Shown: positions 1-9,442, counted from the stretch's first letter. The stretch is 64,000 nt of DNA from Candidatus Dormiibacterota bacterium (GCA_035635555.1 DASQAT010000035.1:124001-188000), one strand, 5' to 3'. Program-made: numbers and translations. Notes: generated by a model not told the origin, from the sequence alone.

Positions 1-73
1 GCTCACGGTCTGCACCATAGCACCGCGCAAGCCCGCGATCCGCCCGAAGAAGTCGTAGACGACCCCCGGCGCC

Positions 74-760
74 TCAGCGCGCGTGCGCGCGGATCATCTG
101 CTCGATCCACGGGAGAGAGGCCCAGCCGACCTCCACGTGGCCGTTGATCAGGAAGCCCGGCGTGCCGAGGGCGTTGGCGTCGAGCGCCTCCTTCGCCTCG
201 GCCGTCACCTGCAGCTTCACCTTCGGGTCGTCGAGGTCGCGCGCGAACGCGTCGCGGTCGAGACCCAGGTCCGCCGCGAGACCGGTGAGCGCCTCCCGAT
301 CGAAGCTCCTGGCTTTGAGAAGCGCCTCGTGGTACTCCCAGAATTTCCCCTGTCGCTGCGCCGCCTTGGCTGCGACCGCCGCGTCATAGGCGTGCGTGTG
401 CATCGCCAGCGGATTGTGATGCAGCTCGACTCGCAGCTCCCCGTTGAAGTCGGCCACGAGTCGATCGAGCTCGCGCGCGGCGCGCGGGCAGACCGGGCAC
501 TGATAGTCCGTGAAGAACACCAGCGTGTTCTTCGCGTCGGCCGGACCGAGCGAGGGATACCCCTTGCGCGGCGAATGCCGCTCGGCCGGCGCCGCGGGGA
601 CGGCCTCCCCTCCGGCCTGGACGGTGCGCGAAGACCCGTTGGAGTCTTCCGTCCCGGCGGCCCCGGCGGCCGTCCCCGCGGTATCCCCCGCCTGAACGGC
701 GGCCCACGCGAAGAGGGCCGCCGCGAGGCAGGAGGTGGTGCCGAGAACCTTTCGTGTCAT
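74..760 (-). CDS. DsbA-like periplasmic thiol-disulfide oxidoreductase
   Basis: A thioredoxin-fold protein of 228 residues. The active-site motif CPVC is at residues 88-91 in the context FFTDYQCPVCPRAA. A cis-proline loop (GTPGFLING) sits near residue 200. This matches the DsbA/DsbG and thioredoxin_4 group, which oxidise or isomerise disulfides outside the cytoplasm. The N-terminal 25 residues form a hydrophobic signal segment, followed by a disordered Ala/Gly/Ser linker to about residue 65. The ATG at 760 was chosen because it begins this signal segment; the open frame extends upstream without one. Which redox partner it uses is not visible here. Confidence 0.85.
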   Translation of the reverse strand: MTRKVLGTTSCLAAALFAWAAVQAGDTAGTAAGAAGTEDSNGSSRTVQAGGEAVPAAPAERHSPRKGYPSLGPADAKNTLVFFTDYQCPVCPRAARELDRLVADFNGELRVELHHNPLAMHTHAYDAAVAAKAAQRQGKFWEYHEALLKARSFDREALTGLAADLGLDRDAFARDLDDPKVKLQVTAEAKEALDANALGTPGFLINGHVEVGWASLPWIEQMIRAHAR

Positions 761-1219
761 CCAGCCCCGGTAGGTATTCCAGTGCGTCGCGTCGGGCGTC
801 GGCGCCCAGAGGATCGCCGCGATTGCAAGACACCTGGCGGCGCCGGCCCCGGCGGTGAAGTTCCAGGATAAGAGGCGGCTACAGCGTACGGCGGGTCGAG
901 GACGCACAATGGATCCTCCAGAACGGGATTCGGGTGAGGCGGGGTGCGGAGCAGCACCGGACGGGCCGGCGCGTCGCCTGCGCATCGTTTTCCTCTAGGG
1001 ACTGTCCGGGAGGTTCGCCGATCTCGGCCGCTCCCCCCGGTTCGGCCGAAAAGTGCCTGACGTTGTCGGTCAGGGTGGTACCGTCGATTCGTACCAGCCT
1101 TATACCCCCATGCCACGCGAGGATCAACGGGATTCGGGGTAGGCGCCGCGGATTCCGATGCGGGGTGCCGGATCCCGCAACACACCCCCGCCGGCGTTTC
1201 ATCGGACCCGCACGTCCGG
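761..1219. other. Intergenic region, no gene found
   Basis: This 459-base stretch separates the thioredoxin-fold gene from the stop of the phosphodiesterase gene, both on the minus strand. It presumably carries the promoter of the former. I see short dyads (CCTGAC/GTCAGG at about 1056-1075 and GGTAC/GTACC at about 1076-1096), but no convincing -35/-10 pair, no RNA gene and no frame that looks coding. Confidence 0.5.
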
Positions 1220-2401
1220 TCAGCGCGTCGCGTCCGGGTCCGCAAACGCCGCCGGTATCGGCGGTCCCGCGGCGGGGTTGAACCTCACCGGGTCGAGATC
1301 GAAGAATTTCAGAACTGTCGCGGCGAGGTCCGCCTGGTGCACGGTCGGGTAGGGGGCGAGTTCGCCGACATCCGGGGTATCGGGGCCGATGACCGCGATC
1401 CAGATGTCCTCGGAGCCCGCGATCCCCTCATCGTGGTCGACCCAGTCGGCGGGGGTGACGCCGCGCCCATGGTCGGTGGTGAGGACGAGGGTCGTCCTGC
1501 CGCGGTACGTGTCGAGAGACTGCACCGTCTGCCACAGCGTCTTCAGATACCCGTCCACCACCTGGATGTAGTCCAGAAGTCGATCGTAACGCCGCGCGTG
1601 CGCCCAGTCGTCCGATTCATCCAGGGCGATATAAAGGAGCCGGGGGCGCTGCGTCTTCAAGTATTCGAGCGCGAGATGGAACGTCACGGCGTCGCTCCGG
1701 CCGACCTCCCAGAGCGCCATGATCTCGAACTGCAGATCAGAGAGATACGCCATGCGCGCGTTGGCGATCTCGGGCGGCACTCTCTCGTACCCGGCGTTGG
1801 TGAAGAACGCCTTGTCCTCGCTCGACGACAGCGCGGCGAACCCGTCCCAGGACCCGAAGGTGGCGACCTGTGCGCTGCCGAGGCCGAGCTCGCGGCGGAC
1901 GAACTCGAGCACGGTCGGGTGGGCGTAACGCTTCACGTCGTTGCTCACCACGTCCGGCTGGTACTGCCCGGTCAGGATCTCCGCGTATCCCGGGGCGGAG
2001 AACAGGTGCGGGTTCCGGGGCTGCACGCTGCTCCCCTTCCCCTTGTCGCCGAGCACGACCCCCTGTCCCGCGAGCGACCCCCAGAAGAAGGGCCACAGCG
2101 CCAGGCGTCTCTGTTCCGGAGTGTCGCGCCAGTAGCGCGCGCGCGCCCGCTCGAGGTCGTAGATCCCCGAGCGCTTCTCCTTCTGCGAGATGACCTCGTC
2201 CATCCCGGCGAACATCTCCTGGATGCGCAGACCGTCCAGCGTGACCAGGATGACGTTGCGAGTCCGGAGGCGCCGGCCGGCGCGCTCGCCCGAAGAGGCC
2301 GCCGCGCGGCCGGCCGGGGCGGCCCGGAGGGAGGAAGCGACGCTCAGGAGGATCATCGCCGCGACGAGGCCCGCGAGGGGACGGCCGCGCCGACCCTTCA
2401 T
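1220..2401 (-). CDS. Secreted alkaline-phosphatase-superfamily phosphodiesterase
   Basis: A 393-residue protein with a signal peptide (about residues 1-28). It has the hallmarks of the type I phosphodiesterase/sulfatase fold: VILVTLDGLR near residue 51 supplies a metal-binding Asp, FSAPGYAEILTG near residue 133 carries the probable Ser nucleophile, and LTTDHGRG with the following DWVDHDEG supplies the second metal site. The family hydrolyses phosphomono- or diesters, or sulfate esters, outside the cytoplasm; the substrate cannot be read from sequence. Its ATG overlaps the stop of the aminotransferase gene by four bases (ATGA), so the two are translationally coupled. Confidence 0.8.
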   Translation of the reverse strand: MKGRRGRPLAGLVAAMILLSVASSLRAAPAGRAAASSGERAGRRLRTRNVILVTLDGLRIQEMFAGMDEVISQKEKRSGIYDLERARARYWRDTPEQRRLALWPFFWGSLAGQGVVLGDKGKGSSVQPRNPHLFSAPGYAEILTGQYQPDVVSNDVKRYAHPTVLEFVRRELGLGSAQVATFGSWDGFAALSSSEDKAFFTNAGYERVPPEIANARMAYLSDLQFEIMALWEVGRSDAVTFHLALEYLKTQRPRLLYIALDESDDWAHARRYDRLLDYIQVVDGYLKTLWQTVQSLDTYRGRTTLVLTTDHGRGVTPADWVDHDEGIAGSEDIWIAVIGPDTPDVGELAPYPTVHQADLAATVLKFFDLDPVRFNPAAGPPIPAAFADPDATR

Positions 2402-3594
2402 TCGGCGGCCGCCTGCCGGGGCCGCCGCCGCGGCGCCCGGCGGCGAGAAACCGTGATCCGTCGCCGCAGCTCCGCGAGGGTCGTGTCGATGCGCGCCAGC
2501 CCCCGCTCCAGGCGGCCGGCGTCATCGCCGTAGCCGACCCGGATGTAGTGGCCGATCCCGAAATGCGCTCCGGGGGTGATGAGGACCGATTGCTCCCGCC
2601 GCAGCCTGTCGAACAGGGCCACCGAGCCTATCGGAAGGTCGTAGCGCAGGAGGAGGATGGCGCCGGCCAGCGGAGGGATGCAGTCGAGAACGTCGCCGTG
2701 CGCGCCCATCCAGCGCTCGAGCCGCGGCAGGTTCGCCCGGAGGATGCCGCGCGTGCGCTCGAGAATCGCTTCGCGCCGGGAAGGCTCCATCACGATCTCG
2801 GCGAAGCGGTTCGAGAGATACGTGGGCGTGAGAGTCAGATAGTCGTGGTAGGAACACAGGCGCTCGACCGTCTTCGGCGGACCGACGATCCAGCCGGTCC
2901 GCAACCCGGGGAGCCCGAACGCCTTGGACAGCGAGCCGGTGACGAGCACCCTGTCGTGGCGCCCCCAGAACGTCGGGGAGGTCGCGCCCGACAGCTCGGC
3001 GCCGCGGTACACCTCGTCGGCGATGATCCAGGCGCCGCTCCTGCGCGCTGCGCGCACGACGGCATCCATCTCGTCCTCGCTCAGGATTCCCCCGGTCGGA
3101 TTGTTCGGGTTCGTGACCAGGATCACCTTCGTCCGCCGCGTCACCGCGCGCTCGAGCCCCTCGACGTCGAGAGCCCAGCGTCTGCCCCGGTCGTCCCGTC
3201 TCTCGACCAGGCGGAACGGGTCGGCGCGCGAGGCGTAGGCCCGCGCCAGCCCCCAGCCCTGCAGGTAATTGGGGATCATGATGGCGGCGCGGTCGGTCGG
3301 CTCGAGCAGGCCCCAGAGGGCGACGTAGTTCGCCTCCGACCCGCCGTTCGTGACCATCACGTGGGCGCGCGTCGCCGCCCCGCCGTAGAACAGCGCGATC
3401 CGATCGCGCAGCGTCTCCGAGCCCCGCGAGGGCGGATATCCGAGACGCGCCTTCAGAAGCCATTCCGGCTCGGGCGATCCCTCCAGCAGATCCTCCAGGC
3501 GCAGCGGCAGGACACCGCTCTCCGACAGGTTGTACTCGACCTCGTTCTCGTACAGGCACTGCGTCCGTTCCATCCGGAACAGGTCGATGCGCAT
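2398..3594 (-). CDS. PLP-dependent aminotransferase, class I/II
   Basis: A fold-type I pyridoxal-phosphate enzyme of 398 residues. Family motifs are present in order: NGGSEAN for cofactor phosphate contact, NPNNPTGG, ADEVYRG, and SLSKAFGLPGLRTGW near residue 223, whose Lys forms the Schiff base. The family moves amino groups between amino acids and 2-oxoacids in the cytoplasm; the amino-acid substrate is not resolved. It is the first gene of a two-gene unit with the exported phosphodiesterase and is divergent from the Smr gene. Nothing links the two functions beyond the overlap. Confidence 0.85.
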   Translation of the reverse strand: MRIDLFRMERTQCLYENEVEYNLSESGVLPLRLEDLLEGSPEPEWLLKARLGYPPSRGSETLRDRIALFYGGAATRAHVMVTNGGSEANYVALWGLLEPTDRAAIMIPNYLQGWGLARAYASRADPFRLVERRDDRGRRWALDVEGLERAVTRRTKVILVTNPNNPTGGILSEDEMDAVVRAARRSGAWIIADEVYRGAELSGATSPTFWGRHDRVLVTGSLSKAFGLPGLRTGWIVGPPKTVERLCSYHDYLTLTPTYLSNRFAEIVMEPSRREAILERTRGILRANLPRLERWMGAHGDVLDCIPPLAGAILLLRYDLPIGSVALFDRLRREQSVLITPGAHFGIGHYIRVGYGDDAGRLERGLARIDTTLAELRRRITVSRRRAPRRRPRQAAAE

Positions 3595-3692
3595 CGTCTC
3601 TCCACCGGGAAGCGCCCAAGAATAGCAGAGGCCGGCCGCCGGCGGACCGGCGGGATGACAGCGCTCGTCCGACGGTGCTAGTGTTACGCGCG

Positions 3693-3977
3693 ATGGACAA
3701 CGCCCCCGTCGCGCTGCCGATCGACGGAACGCTCGACCTGCACACCTTCGCGCCGCGCGAGATCAAGACACTCGTGCCGGACTACCTGGCCGCCTGCCGG
3801 GAGCGCGGCATCCTGCAGGTCCGCATCATCCACGGCAAGGGAACGGGGGCCCTGAGGCGGACGGTGCACGCGCTGCTCGCGAGGCTCGAGGAGGTGGCCG
3901 CCTTCAGCACGGCGTCCGAGGACGCCGGCGGCTGGGGAGCCACTCTCGTCAGCCTGCGGCCACCGCGGGGCGACTGA
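3693..3977 (+). CDS. Smr-domain protein
   Basis: A 94-residue protein that is essentially one Smr (small MutS-related) domain. It shows LDLHTFAPREIK, the glycine-rich HGKGTGALR loop and a C-terminal GGWGATLVSL strand. Stand-alone Smr domains are nucleases or nicking enzymes acting on branched DNA or on RNA at stalled ribosomes; which applies here is unknown. I chose ATG 3693. A TGCTAGTGT element at about 3676-3684 resembles an extended -10 and would start transcription only a few bases before this ATG, and no Shine-Dalgarno sequence is visible, so the message may be leaderless. Confidence 0.8.
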   Translation: MDNAPVALPIDGTLDLHTFAPREIKTLVPDYLAACRERGILQVRIIHGKGTGALRRTVHALLARLEEVAAFSTASEDAGGWGATLVSLRPPRGD

Positions 3978-3994
3978 TCGACCGGAGGAGAGGC

Positions 3995-4450
3995 GTGGCG
4001 AGCTTCCTCAAGGCGCTCCTGGTGGTGGGGGTGTTGATCGTCGTCGTGCTGATCGTCGCCGGGGTGGCGGGCTACTACTGGTACTCGAAGCACGGGCACG
4101 AGTTCATGGAGTCGGCCCGGCAGGCGCAGACCGAGGGGGCGCAGTTCGGCGAGGAGACGGACGACCAGGGGTGCCTGGACGAGGCCCTGGCCCGACACAA
4201 GAAGGCCGGCGGGCTCGCGCAGGCGATCGCCCAGAACCTTTTCCTGAAGGGGTGCCTCTCGTCCAGCGAGCAGACGGACGGATTCTGCGACGACGTCCCG
4301 AAGCGCAGGCAGGTGATGGCCAGCGCGACCTGGCAGATCAAGAAGTGCGGCGCCGCCGGGTTCAACGATCCCTTCTGCCGTCAGATCTTCGGCCAGGTCC
4401 AGGAGTACTGCGAGTCGGACCTGTCCCGGCCGGAGCACGACCGCAACTGA
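3995..4450 (+). CDS. Membrane-anchored cysteine-containing protein, function unknown
   Basis: A 151-residue protein starting at GTG 3995 behind a strong GGAGGAGAGG ribosome-binding site. Residues 4-30 form one transmembrane segment. The rest is a hydrophilic domain with six cysteines spaced through its length, a pattern suggesting disulfides if the domain lies outside the cytoplasm. I do not recognise the family. It follows the Smr gene by 17 bases and is probably co-transcribed with it. Confidence 0.65.
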   Translation: MASFLKALLVVGVLIVVVLIVAGVAGYYWYSKHGHEFMESARQAQTEGAQFGEETDDQGCLDEALARHKKAGGLAQAIAQNLFLKGCLSSSEQTDGFCDDVPKRRQVMASATWQIKKCGAAGFNDPFCRQIFGQVQEYCESDLSRPEHDRN

Positions 4451-4557
4451 CCACGCCCTATTTGCGAGTGTAGCGCCCCTCCAGGAGCATCGTCCAGGTG
4501 CGGCCTGAGCTTGACGGATCCGGCGGCGGGGCGCTAATCTGCACGGCCCGGGACACC

Positions 4558-5469
4558 ATGCGCCATCGCTTCCTGACCGCCGACGTCTTCACCGATCGCA
4601 TCTTCGGGGGGAACCAGCTCGCCGTCTTTCCTGACGGCAGGGGGCTGACAACCACGCAGATGCAGAGCACGGCGCGCGAGTTCAACTTCTCGGAGACCGT
4701 GTTCGTGCTGCCGCCGGAGTCTCCGGCGCACGCGCGCCGGCTGCGCATCTTCACGCCCGGAACCGAGCTGCCGTTCGCGGGTCATCCGACGATCGGCACG
4801 GCGTTCGTCCTGGGCTCGATCGGGGATCTCAGGCTCGAGGAGGAGTGGACCCGTATCGTGCTCGAGGAGGGGGTGGGACCGGTCGCCGTGCGCATCCGCG
4901 CCGAGGGAAGGCGACCGGTGTTCGCGCAGCTGACGGCGCCGCGTCCGCCCGAGTTCGGCCCGCCGGCGCCGGCGCGCGCCGACCTGGCCGCCATGCTGTC
5001 GCTCGACATCGCCGACCTTCTGGACGAGCCGAACGGACCGCAGGGCGTGTCGTGCGGTCTGCCGTACCTGTTCATCCCGCTCGTAAGCCGCGACGCCGTG
5101 CGCCGGGCGCGCCTGAGGCTCGACGTGTGGGACAAGGTGCTGGCGCGGTACTGGTCCCCGCACCCGTACATCTTCGCGTTCGATCCCGAGATCCCGGGGC
5201 ACGACCTGCGCGCCCGCATGTTCGGCCCCGCGGTCGGCGTCGCCGAGGACCCGGCGACCGGCAGCGCCGCGACGGCCCTGGGCGGCTACCTCGGAGTCCG
5301 CGACCCGCGGAGCGCCGGGACTCTGCGTTACGTGGTCGAGCAGGGATTCGAAATGGGGCGGCCGAGCCTGCTCGAGATCGAGGTGGAGAAGAACGCGGGA
5401 GCAATCACGGAGATCCGGGTCGGCGGCTCCTCCGTGCTCGTGACCGAAGGGACGATCGAGATCCCCTGA
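4558..5469 (+). CDS. PhzF-family isomerase/epimerase
   Basis: A 303-residue PhzF-like protein with the two-lobed diaminopimelate-epimerase fold expected from length and motifs. [10 protein letters not shown] contains the conserved catalytic Glu, [11 protein letters not shown] is the first-lobe signature, and [17 protein letters not shown] is its second-lobe counterpart. PhzF itself isomerises a phenazine precursor, but most bacterial homologues lie outside phenazine clusters and have unknown small-molecule substrates. No phenazine genes are visible, so a phenazine role is unlikely. ATG 4558 begins the canonical [20 protein letters not shown] sequence. Confidence 0.85.
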   Translation: MRHRFLTADVFTDRIFGGNQLAVFPDGRGLTTTQMQSTAREFNFSETVFVLPPESPAHARRLRIFTPGTELPFAGHPTIGTAFVLGSIGDLRLEEEWTRIVLEEGVGPVAVRIRAEGRRPVFAQLTAPRPPEFGPPAPARADLAAMLSLDIADLLDEPNGPQGVSCGLPYLFIPLVSRDAVRRARLRLDVWDKVLARYWSPHPYIFAFDPEIPGHDLRARMFGPAVGVAEDPATGSAATALGGYLGVRDPRSAGTLRYVVEQGFEMGRPSLLEIEVEKNAGAITEIRVGGSSVLVTEGTIEIP

Positions 5470-5486
5470 GGAGGGGCTGCCGCGCC

Positions 5487-6758
5487 GTGACGCACCTGCC
5501 TCTCCTTCTGGCCCAGATCGTCGTCGTCATCCTGGCGACGCGCGTCGTCGGCTTCCTGTTCGCGCGGATCGGACAGCCGAGGGTCGTCGGTGAGATGGCC
5601 GCCGGGCTCCTGCTGGGTCCGTCCCTTCTCGGGCTCATCCTCCCTGGCGTTTCGGCGTCCCTGTTCCCGGCGGGGAGCCTGGACCACCTGAATTCCCTCA
5701 GCCAGATCGGTCTCATCCTGTTCATGTTCCTGATCGGGGCCGAGCTGAATCTCGGCGAGCTGCGCCGGCGCGGTCGGACGGCGCTGTTCGTGAGCAATGC
5801 CGGGATCGCGGTCCCGTTCCTGCTCGGTGCGCTTCTCGCGCTCGTCCTGCATCGCGATCTCTCCCCCGCGGGCGTTCCGGTCCTTCATTTCGCCCTGTTC
5901 GTCGGCACGGCGATGAGCGTGACCGCCTTTCCGGTACTGGCCCGCATCCTGGCCGAGTCAAACCTGCTCGGCACGAGGCTCGGAACCGTGGCGATCGCGT
6001 GCGCGGCGGTCGACGACGCCGCGGCCTGGTGTCTCCTCGCAGGTGTCGTCCTCCTGGTCCGGGCTCCGCAGGCGGGCGTTCCGCTCGGGTGGACCCTGGG
6101 TGGCGTTCTCGTCTTCGTCCTGCTCATGCTCGCCGTGGCGCGTCCGCTGCTCAGGCGACTCCGGTGGATCGAGCGCGAACGCACCGCCCTGACGCACGAC
6201 CGCCTCGCGACCCTGGTTCTCCTGGCGTTCGCGTCGGCGTGGGTCACGGAGCGTCTGGGGCTCCACTCCGTGTTCGGGGCGTTCCTGATGGGATGCATCC
6301 TGCCCCGGGACCGGCGTCTGGCGCGCGCCCTGGCGGAGAGCCTGGAAGGGGCCGTCATCCTGCTCCTGCCGCTGTTCTTCGCCCAGACCGGGTTGCGCAC
6401 GAGCGTGCGGCTGCTCGACCATCCCTGGCTGTGGCTCGTCTGCCTGCTGATCATCCTGGTGGCCGTGGCCGGCAAGTTCGGCGGCGCCGTGCTCGCCTCC
6501 CGGCTGACCGGCCTGCCCTGGCGCGAGGCCGCGGCCCTGGGCGTCCTGATGAACACGCGGGGCCTGATGGAGCTGGTGATCCTGAACGTCGGCCTCGACG
6601 TGCGGGTGATTTCGCCGACACTGTTCTCGATGATGGTCATCATGGCCCTCGTCACCACGTTCATGACGACGCCGATTCTCGGATGGCTCGATCCCGGACG
6701 CCTGCGCCGCCCGGCGACCGCGAAGTCACGCGCGAGCCGTGCCGCGACGGCCGGCTGA
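5487..6758 (+). CDS. Cation/proton antiporter, CPA2 (KefB/NapA-like)
   Basis: An integral membrane protein of 423 residues with about 11-12 hydrophobic segments. PRVVGEMAAGLLLGPSLLG near the N-terminus is typical of the Na+(K+)/H+ exchanger fold. Paired acidic residues in AVDDAAAW lie in the position expected for the ion-binding ND/DD site, and GVLMNTRGLMELVILNVGL is the conserved C-terminal element. It likely exchanges Na+ or K+ for protons; the ion is not determined. There is no C-terminal TrkA domain. GTG 5487, 17 bases after the PhzF stop, is the chosen start; the frame stays open well upstream inside phzF. Confidence 0.85.
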   Translation: MTHLPLLLAQIVVVILATRVVGFLFARIGQPRVVGEMAAGLLLGPSLLGLILPGVSASLFPAGSLDHLNSLSQIGLILFMFLIGAELNLGELRRRGRTALFVSNAGIAVPFLLGALLALVLHRDLSPAGVPVLHFALFVGTAMSVTAFPVLARILAESNLLGTRLGTVAIACAAVDDAAAWCLLAGVVLLVRAPQAGVPLGWTLGGVLVFVLLMLAVARPLLRRLRWIERERTALTHDRLATLVLLAFASAWVTERLGLHSVFGAFLMGCILPRDRRLARALAESLEGAVILLLPLFFAQTGLRTSVRLLDHPWLWLVCLLIILVAVAGKFGGAVLASRLTGLPWREAAALGVLMNTRGLMELVILNVGLDVRVISPTLFSMMVIMALVTTFMTTPILGWLDPGRLRRPATAKSRASRAATAG

Positions 6759-6794
6759 ACGGACGGCTCACATCGAGCCCACAAGGAGGTCCCG

Positions 6795-7286
6795 ATGTCA
6801 CTTGGCAGCAGGTCGCTCGTCATGGTCCTCGCATGTCTCTCGTGCACCCTCGCTTCTGGTGCTACGGCGCGCCGTGACCCGCACTCCGAGGAGACGGCGA
6901 TCCGCGCGCTCGACCGGAGGTGGGAAGAGGCGATCGTCGCGAAGGACCTGGACGGAACGCTGGCGCCCTATGCGGACGACGCCGCCTTCCTGGCCCCGAA
7001 CGCCGCGGTCTCGTCGGGGAAGCCGGCGATCCGTTCCGCGTGGGCCGAGTTTTTCAAGTCACCGGGTCTATCGCTGACCTTCGGACCGATCACGGTGCGC
7101 GTGGCCCGCGCGGCCGACATGGCGTACGAGATCGGCACGTACACGATGAGCCTGGACGGGCCGAACGGCCGGGTGGAGGAGCAGGGGAAGTACGTCGTGG
7201 TCTGGACCAGGATTGGAGGTGACTGGAAGGTCGCGGCCGACATCTCCAACAGCAGCGGGCCGCCCACGGTCCCCGCCGGATCGTGA
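6795..7286 (+). CDS. Exported DUF4440/SnoaL-like (NTF2-fold) protein
   Basis: A 163-residue protein with a signal peptide (residues 1-25). The mature part has the helix-then-sheet pattern of the NTF2-like DUF4440 group: AIRALDRRWEEAIVAKDLDG, then YADDAAFLAPNA, and a C-terminal KYVVVWTRIGGDWKVAADI strand. These small cone-shaped domains bind small molecules or act as isomerases; exported members have no settled role. An AAGGAGG site precedes ATG 6795. Its stop overlaps the GTG of the Nudix gene, so the two genes are coupled. Confidence 0.75.
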   Translation: MSLGSRSLVMVLACLSCTLASGATARRDPHSEETAIRALDRRWEEAIVAKDLDGTLAPYADDAAFLAPNAAVSSGKPAIRSAWAEFFKSPGLSLTFGPITVRVARAADMAYEIGTYTMSLDGPNGRVEEQGKYVVVWTRIGGDWKVAADISNSSGPPTVPAGS

Positions 7287-7972
7287 GCGATCCCACCCGG
7301 TTCATCGCGGCGGTCGTGGTCGCGCTGTTCCGCGGCGGCCGCGTGCTCGCGATGCGGCGCGCCCCGGACAAGGACGCCGGTGCGGGGGCGTGGGAGGCTC
7401 TCTCCGGCCGCGTCGAGCCGGGTGAGGACCCGCTGCAGGCGGCGCTGCGGGAGACGCGCGAGGAGTGCGGCCTGGAGCCGGCGATCGATCCGCGACCGAT
7501 CGCGTCGTACCAGGCGAAGCGCAACACGGACGGCATGATCGTCGTGGTCTACCGGGCCGCCTCGGAGACCGGGGACGTCGTCCTGTCCCCGGAGCACGAC
7601 CGCTTCTCGTGGATGACCCTGGAGGAGTTCACCCGGGCCTGCCCGTTTCCGCAGCTGGTCGAGGCGGTGCTGCGGGCCGGTTCGCAAGCCGCGATCGGCC
7701 GCCCGTGCCTCGAGATCGTCTACTGCACGCAATGCCGCTGGCTCCTGCGCGCCGCCTGGACCGCGCAGGAGATCCTGACGACCTTCGAAGGAGAGATCGG
7801 CGCCGTGGCGCTGAGGCCCGGGACGGGGGGTGTTTTCGACGTGCGACTCGGGGAGGAGACGATCTGGTCCCGCCAGACGCAGGGACGATTCCCCGAGATC
7901 AAGGAGCTGAAGCAGATCGTCCGCGACCGGATCGCCCCGGACAAGGACCTGGGTCACTCCGAACGGAAGTGA
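7283..7972 (+). CDS. Nudix hydrolase fused to a SelW/Rdx-type thioredoxin-like domain
   Basis: A 229-residue two-domain protein. Residues 8-130 are a Nudix hydrolase with a complete Nudix box: G42, E48, R56, E57, E60, E61, G63 and L64. Residues 140-229 are a SelT/SelW/SelH-type Rdx domain with CTQC at 148-151, WLLRAAWTAQE and the family's usual end (APDKDLGHSER). In SelW proteins the second cysteine position is often selenocysteine; here it is Cys. Nudix enzymes cleave nucleoside diphosphates linked to another moiety; Rdx domains are redox-active. GTG 7283 overlaps the previous stop (GTGA). No frameshift or stop separates the domains. Confidence 0.85.
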   Translation: MSDPTRFIAAVVVALFRGGRVLAMRRAPDKDAGAGAWEALSGRVEPGEDPLQAALRETREECGLEPAIDPRPIASYQAKRNTDGMIVVVYRAASETGDVVLSPEHDRFSWMTLEEFTRACPFPQLVEAVLRAGSQAAIGRPCLEIVYCTQCRWLLRAAWTAQEILTTFEGEIGAVALRPGTGGVFDVRLGEETIWSRQTQGRFPEIKELKQIVRDRIAPDKDLGHSERK

Positions 7973-8035
7973 GGCCCCACGGCCCGCGTCTTCGGGGCAT
8001 GCATCATATTAATACGTCCCATGCGGGGCGGATCT

Positions 8036-9442
8036 CTAGGCCCGCTGTCCGCGCCGGTACAGCAGCCAGCCGAAGCCGAGCAGCACGGCGCATCCCCCGA
8101 TGAGCTTCCCCTCGTAAAACAGCCAGTCGGACCAGTCCATCTCACCGGGCGGCACGAGGGCAAGGACGATCGCGACCGCCGTGGTCGCGAAGCCGACGAT
8201 TCCGACCAGAAGGGTTCCGGCGCGGCCGCCGGGAATCGGGATGATCCCGGGCGTGGTCTCGGCCCGTCCGGCCAGCTTCAGGACGGCGGCGAACAGATAA
8301 CAGTAGGGAATGAAGTACACCACGATCGTGAAATCGGCGAGGAACACATAGGCCCGCTCGACATCGAAGCCGACGAAGCCGACCAGGATCAAAAGACTGG
8401 AGATCCCTCCGGTCACCAGAAGCGCAACGTGCGGGGTGGCGTACCGGGGGTGCAGGCGGCCGAAGGCGCGCGGCAGATAGCGGTCGATCCCGGCGACGAA
8501 CGGGATGCGCGAGCAGCCCGCGAGCCAGGCGCTGCAGCCGCCCACGCCGCCGAGCGCGATCAGAAGAGCCATGAATCCCGCCAGGAACCCGAACCCCATT
8601 TTCTGCTGCACCACAGCGATGGCGGCGGCGACACCGTCCAGAAGTCCGATGTTGCCCTGGGGCAGCGTGACGAGAAGCGCCGCCGTCCCGAGGACGTAGA
8701 TCAGGGTGATGATGACTCCCGAGATCAGGATGGCGCGCGGCACGTTCTTGCGCGGCTCGATGATCTCCTCGCCCATCAGCGCCCCCAGATCGAGACCCGA
8801 GAAACCGAAGCAGATGGTCGCGAAGAACGACAGCGTCGCGAATTTGAATACGGGGACGAGGGCCCGCGGCTCGAACGGAGTCGCGGCTCCGTAGCGCACG
8901 AGCGCGAAGCCGCCCATCAGGATCAGAAGCGTTGCCGGGAGCCAGGTGCCGTACGCACCCAGGTTGTTGAGCCAGCGGGCGCGTCTGAGACCGATCACGT
9001 TGAACCACACGACGATCCAGAAGATCACCAGCGAAACGGCCGCCATGAACGGCGGGCTCGACTCCAGTCCCTTGTGCTTCGCTCCCATCATGAAGACCAG
9101 GTTTCCGACCGTGAAGATGAGCAGGTGCGGGAAATAGACCAGGTTGTTGGTCCACAGGCACCAGCCGGAGATGAAACCGTGGTTGTCACCGAAGGCGTGC
9201 TTGGTCCAGGCGTAGATCCCCCCTTCCTCGGGATAGCGCGAGGTCAGGTGAATGACCGCCAGGCCGGAGGGAACGAAGAAGCACAGGAAGGCGAGCAGCC
9301 ACAGCGGAAGGGCGGCGTAGCCGTAGCCGCTGGCCGATGTGAGCCACCAGCGCAGCCCCACGATAGCGACGACGTTGAGGAGGACGAGATCCCACAGCCC
9401 GAGCTCGCGACGCAGGCCGGTCGGCCCGCCGCCGGAGGCCAT
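8036..9442 (-). CDS. APC-superfamily amino-acid permease
   Basis: A 468-residue membrane protein with about 12 predicted transmembrane segments. The N-terminal ELGLWDLVLLNVVAIVGLRW and the following YPEEGGIYAWTKHAFG motif are typical of APC transporters, in which the first unwound helix binds the amino-acid backbone. The FGFSGLDLGALMGEE segment corresponds to helix 6. The substrate cannot be assigned. It lies 38 bases downstream of the OPT transporter gene on the same strand, probably as the second gene of its operon. ATG 9442 begins the conserved N-terminus; the upstream frame is the shadow of the OPT gene. Confidence 0.85.
   Translation of the reverse strand: MASGGGPTGLRRELGLWDLVLLNVVAIVGLRWWLTSASGYGYAALPLWLLAFLCFFVPSGLAVIHLTSRYPEEGGIYAWTKHAFGDNHGFISGWCLWTNNLVYFPHLLIFTVGNLVFMMGAKHKGLESSPPFMAAVSLVIFWIVVWFNVIGLRRARWLNNLGAYGTWLPATLLILMGGFALVRYGAATPFEPRALVPVFKFATLSFFATICFGFSGLDLGALMGEEIIEPRKNVPRAILISGVIITLIYVLGTAALLVTLPQGNIGLLDGVAAAIAVVQQKMGFGFLAGFMALLIALGGVGGCSAWLAGCSRIPFVAGIDRYLPRAFGRLHPRYATPHVALLVTGGISSLLILVGFVGFDVERAYVFLADFTIVVYFIPYCYLFAAVLKLAGRAETTPGIIPIPGGRAGTLLVGIVGFATTAVAIVLALVPPGEMDWSDWLFYEGKLIGGCAVLLGFGWLLYRRGQRA

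Noticed and set aside
1-73. Open frame on the minus strand after the oxidoreductase stop
   Set aside because: Only about 24 codons are visible, no start codon is seen and the end lies outside the window.
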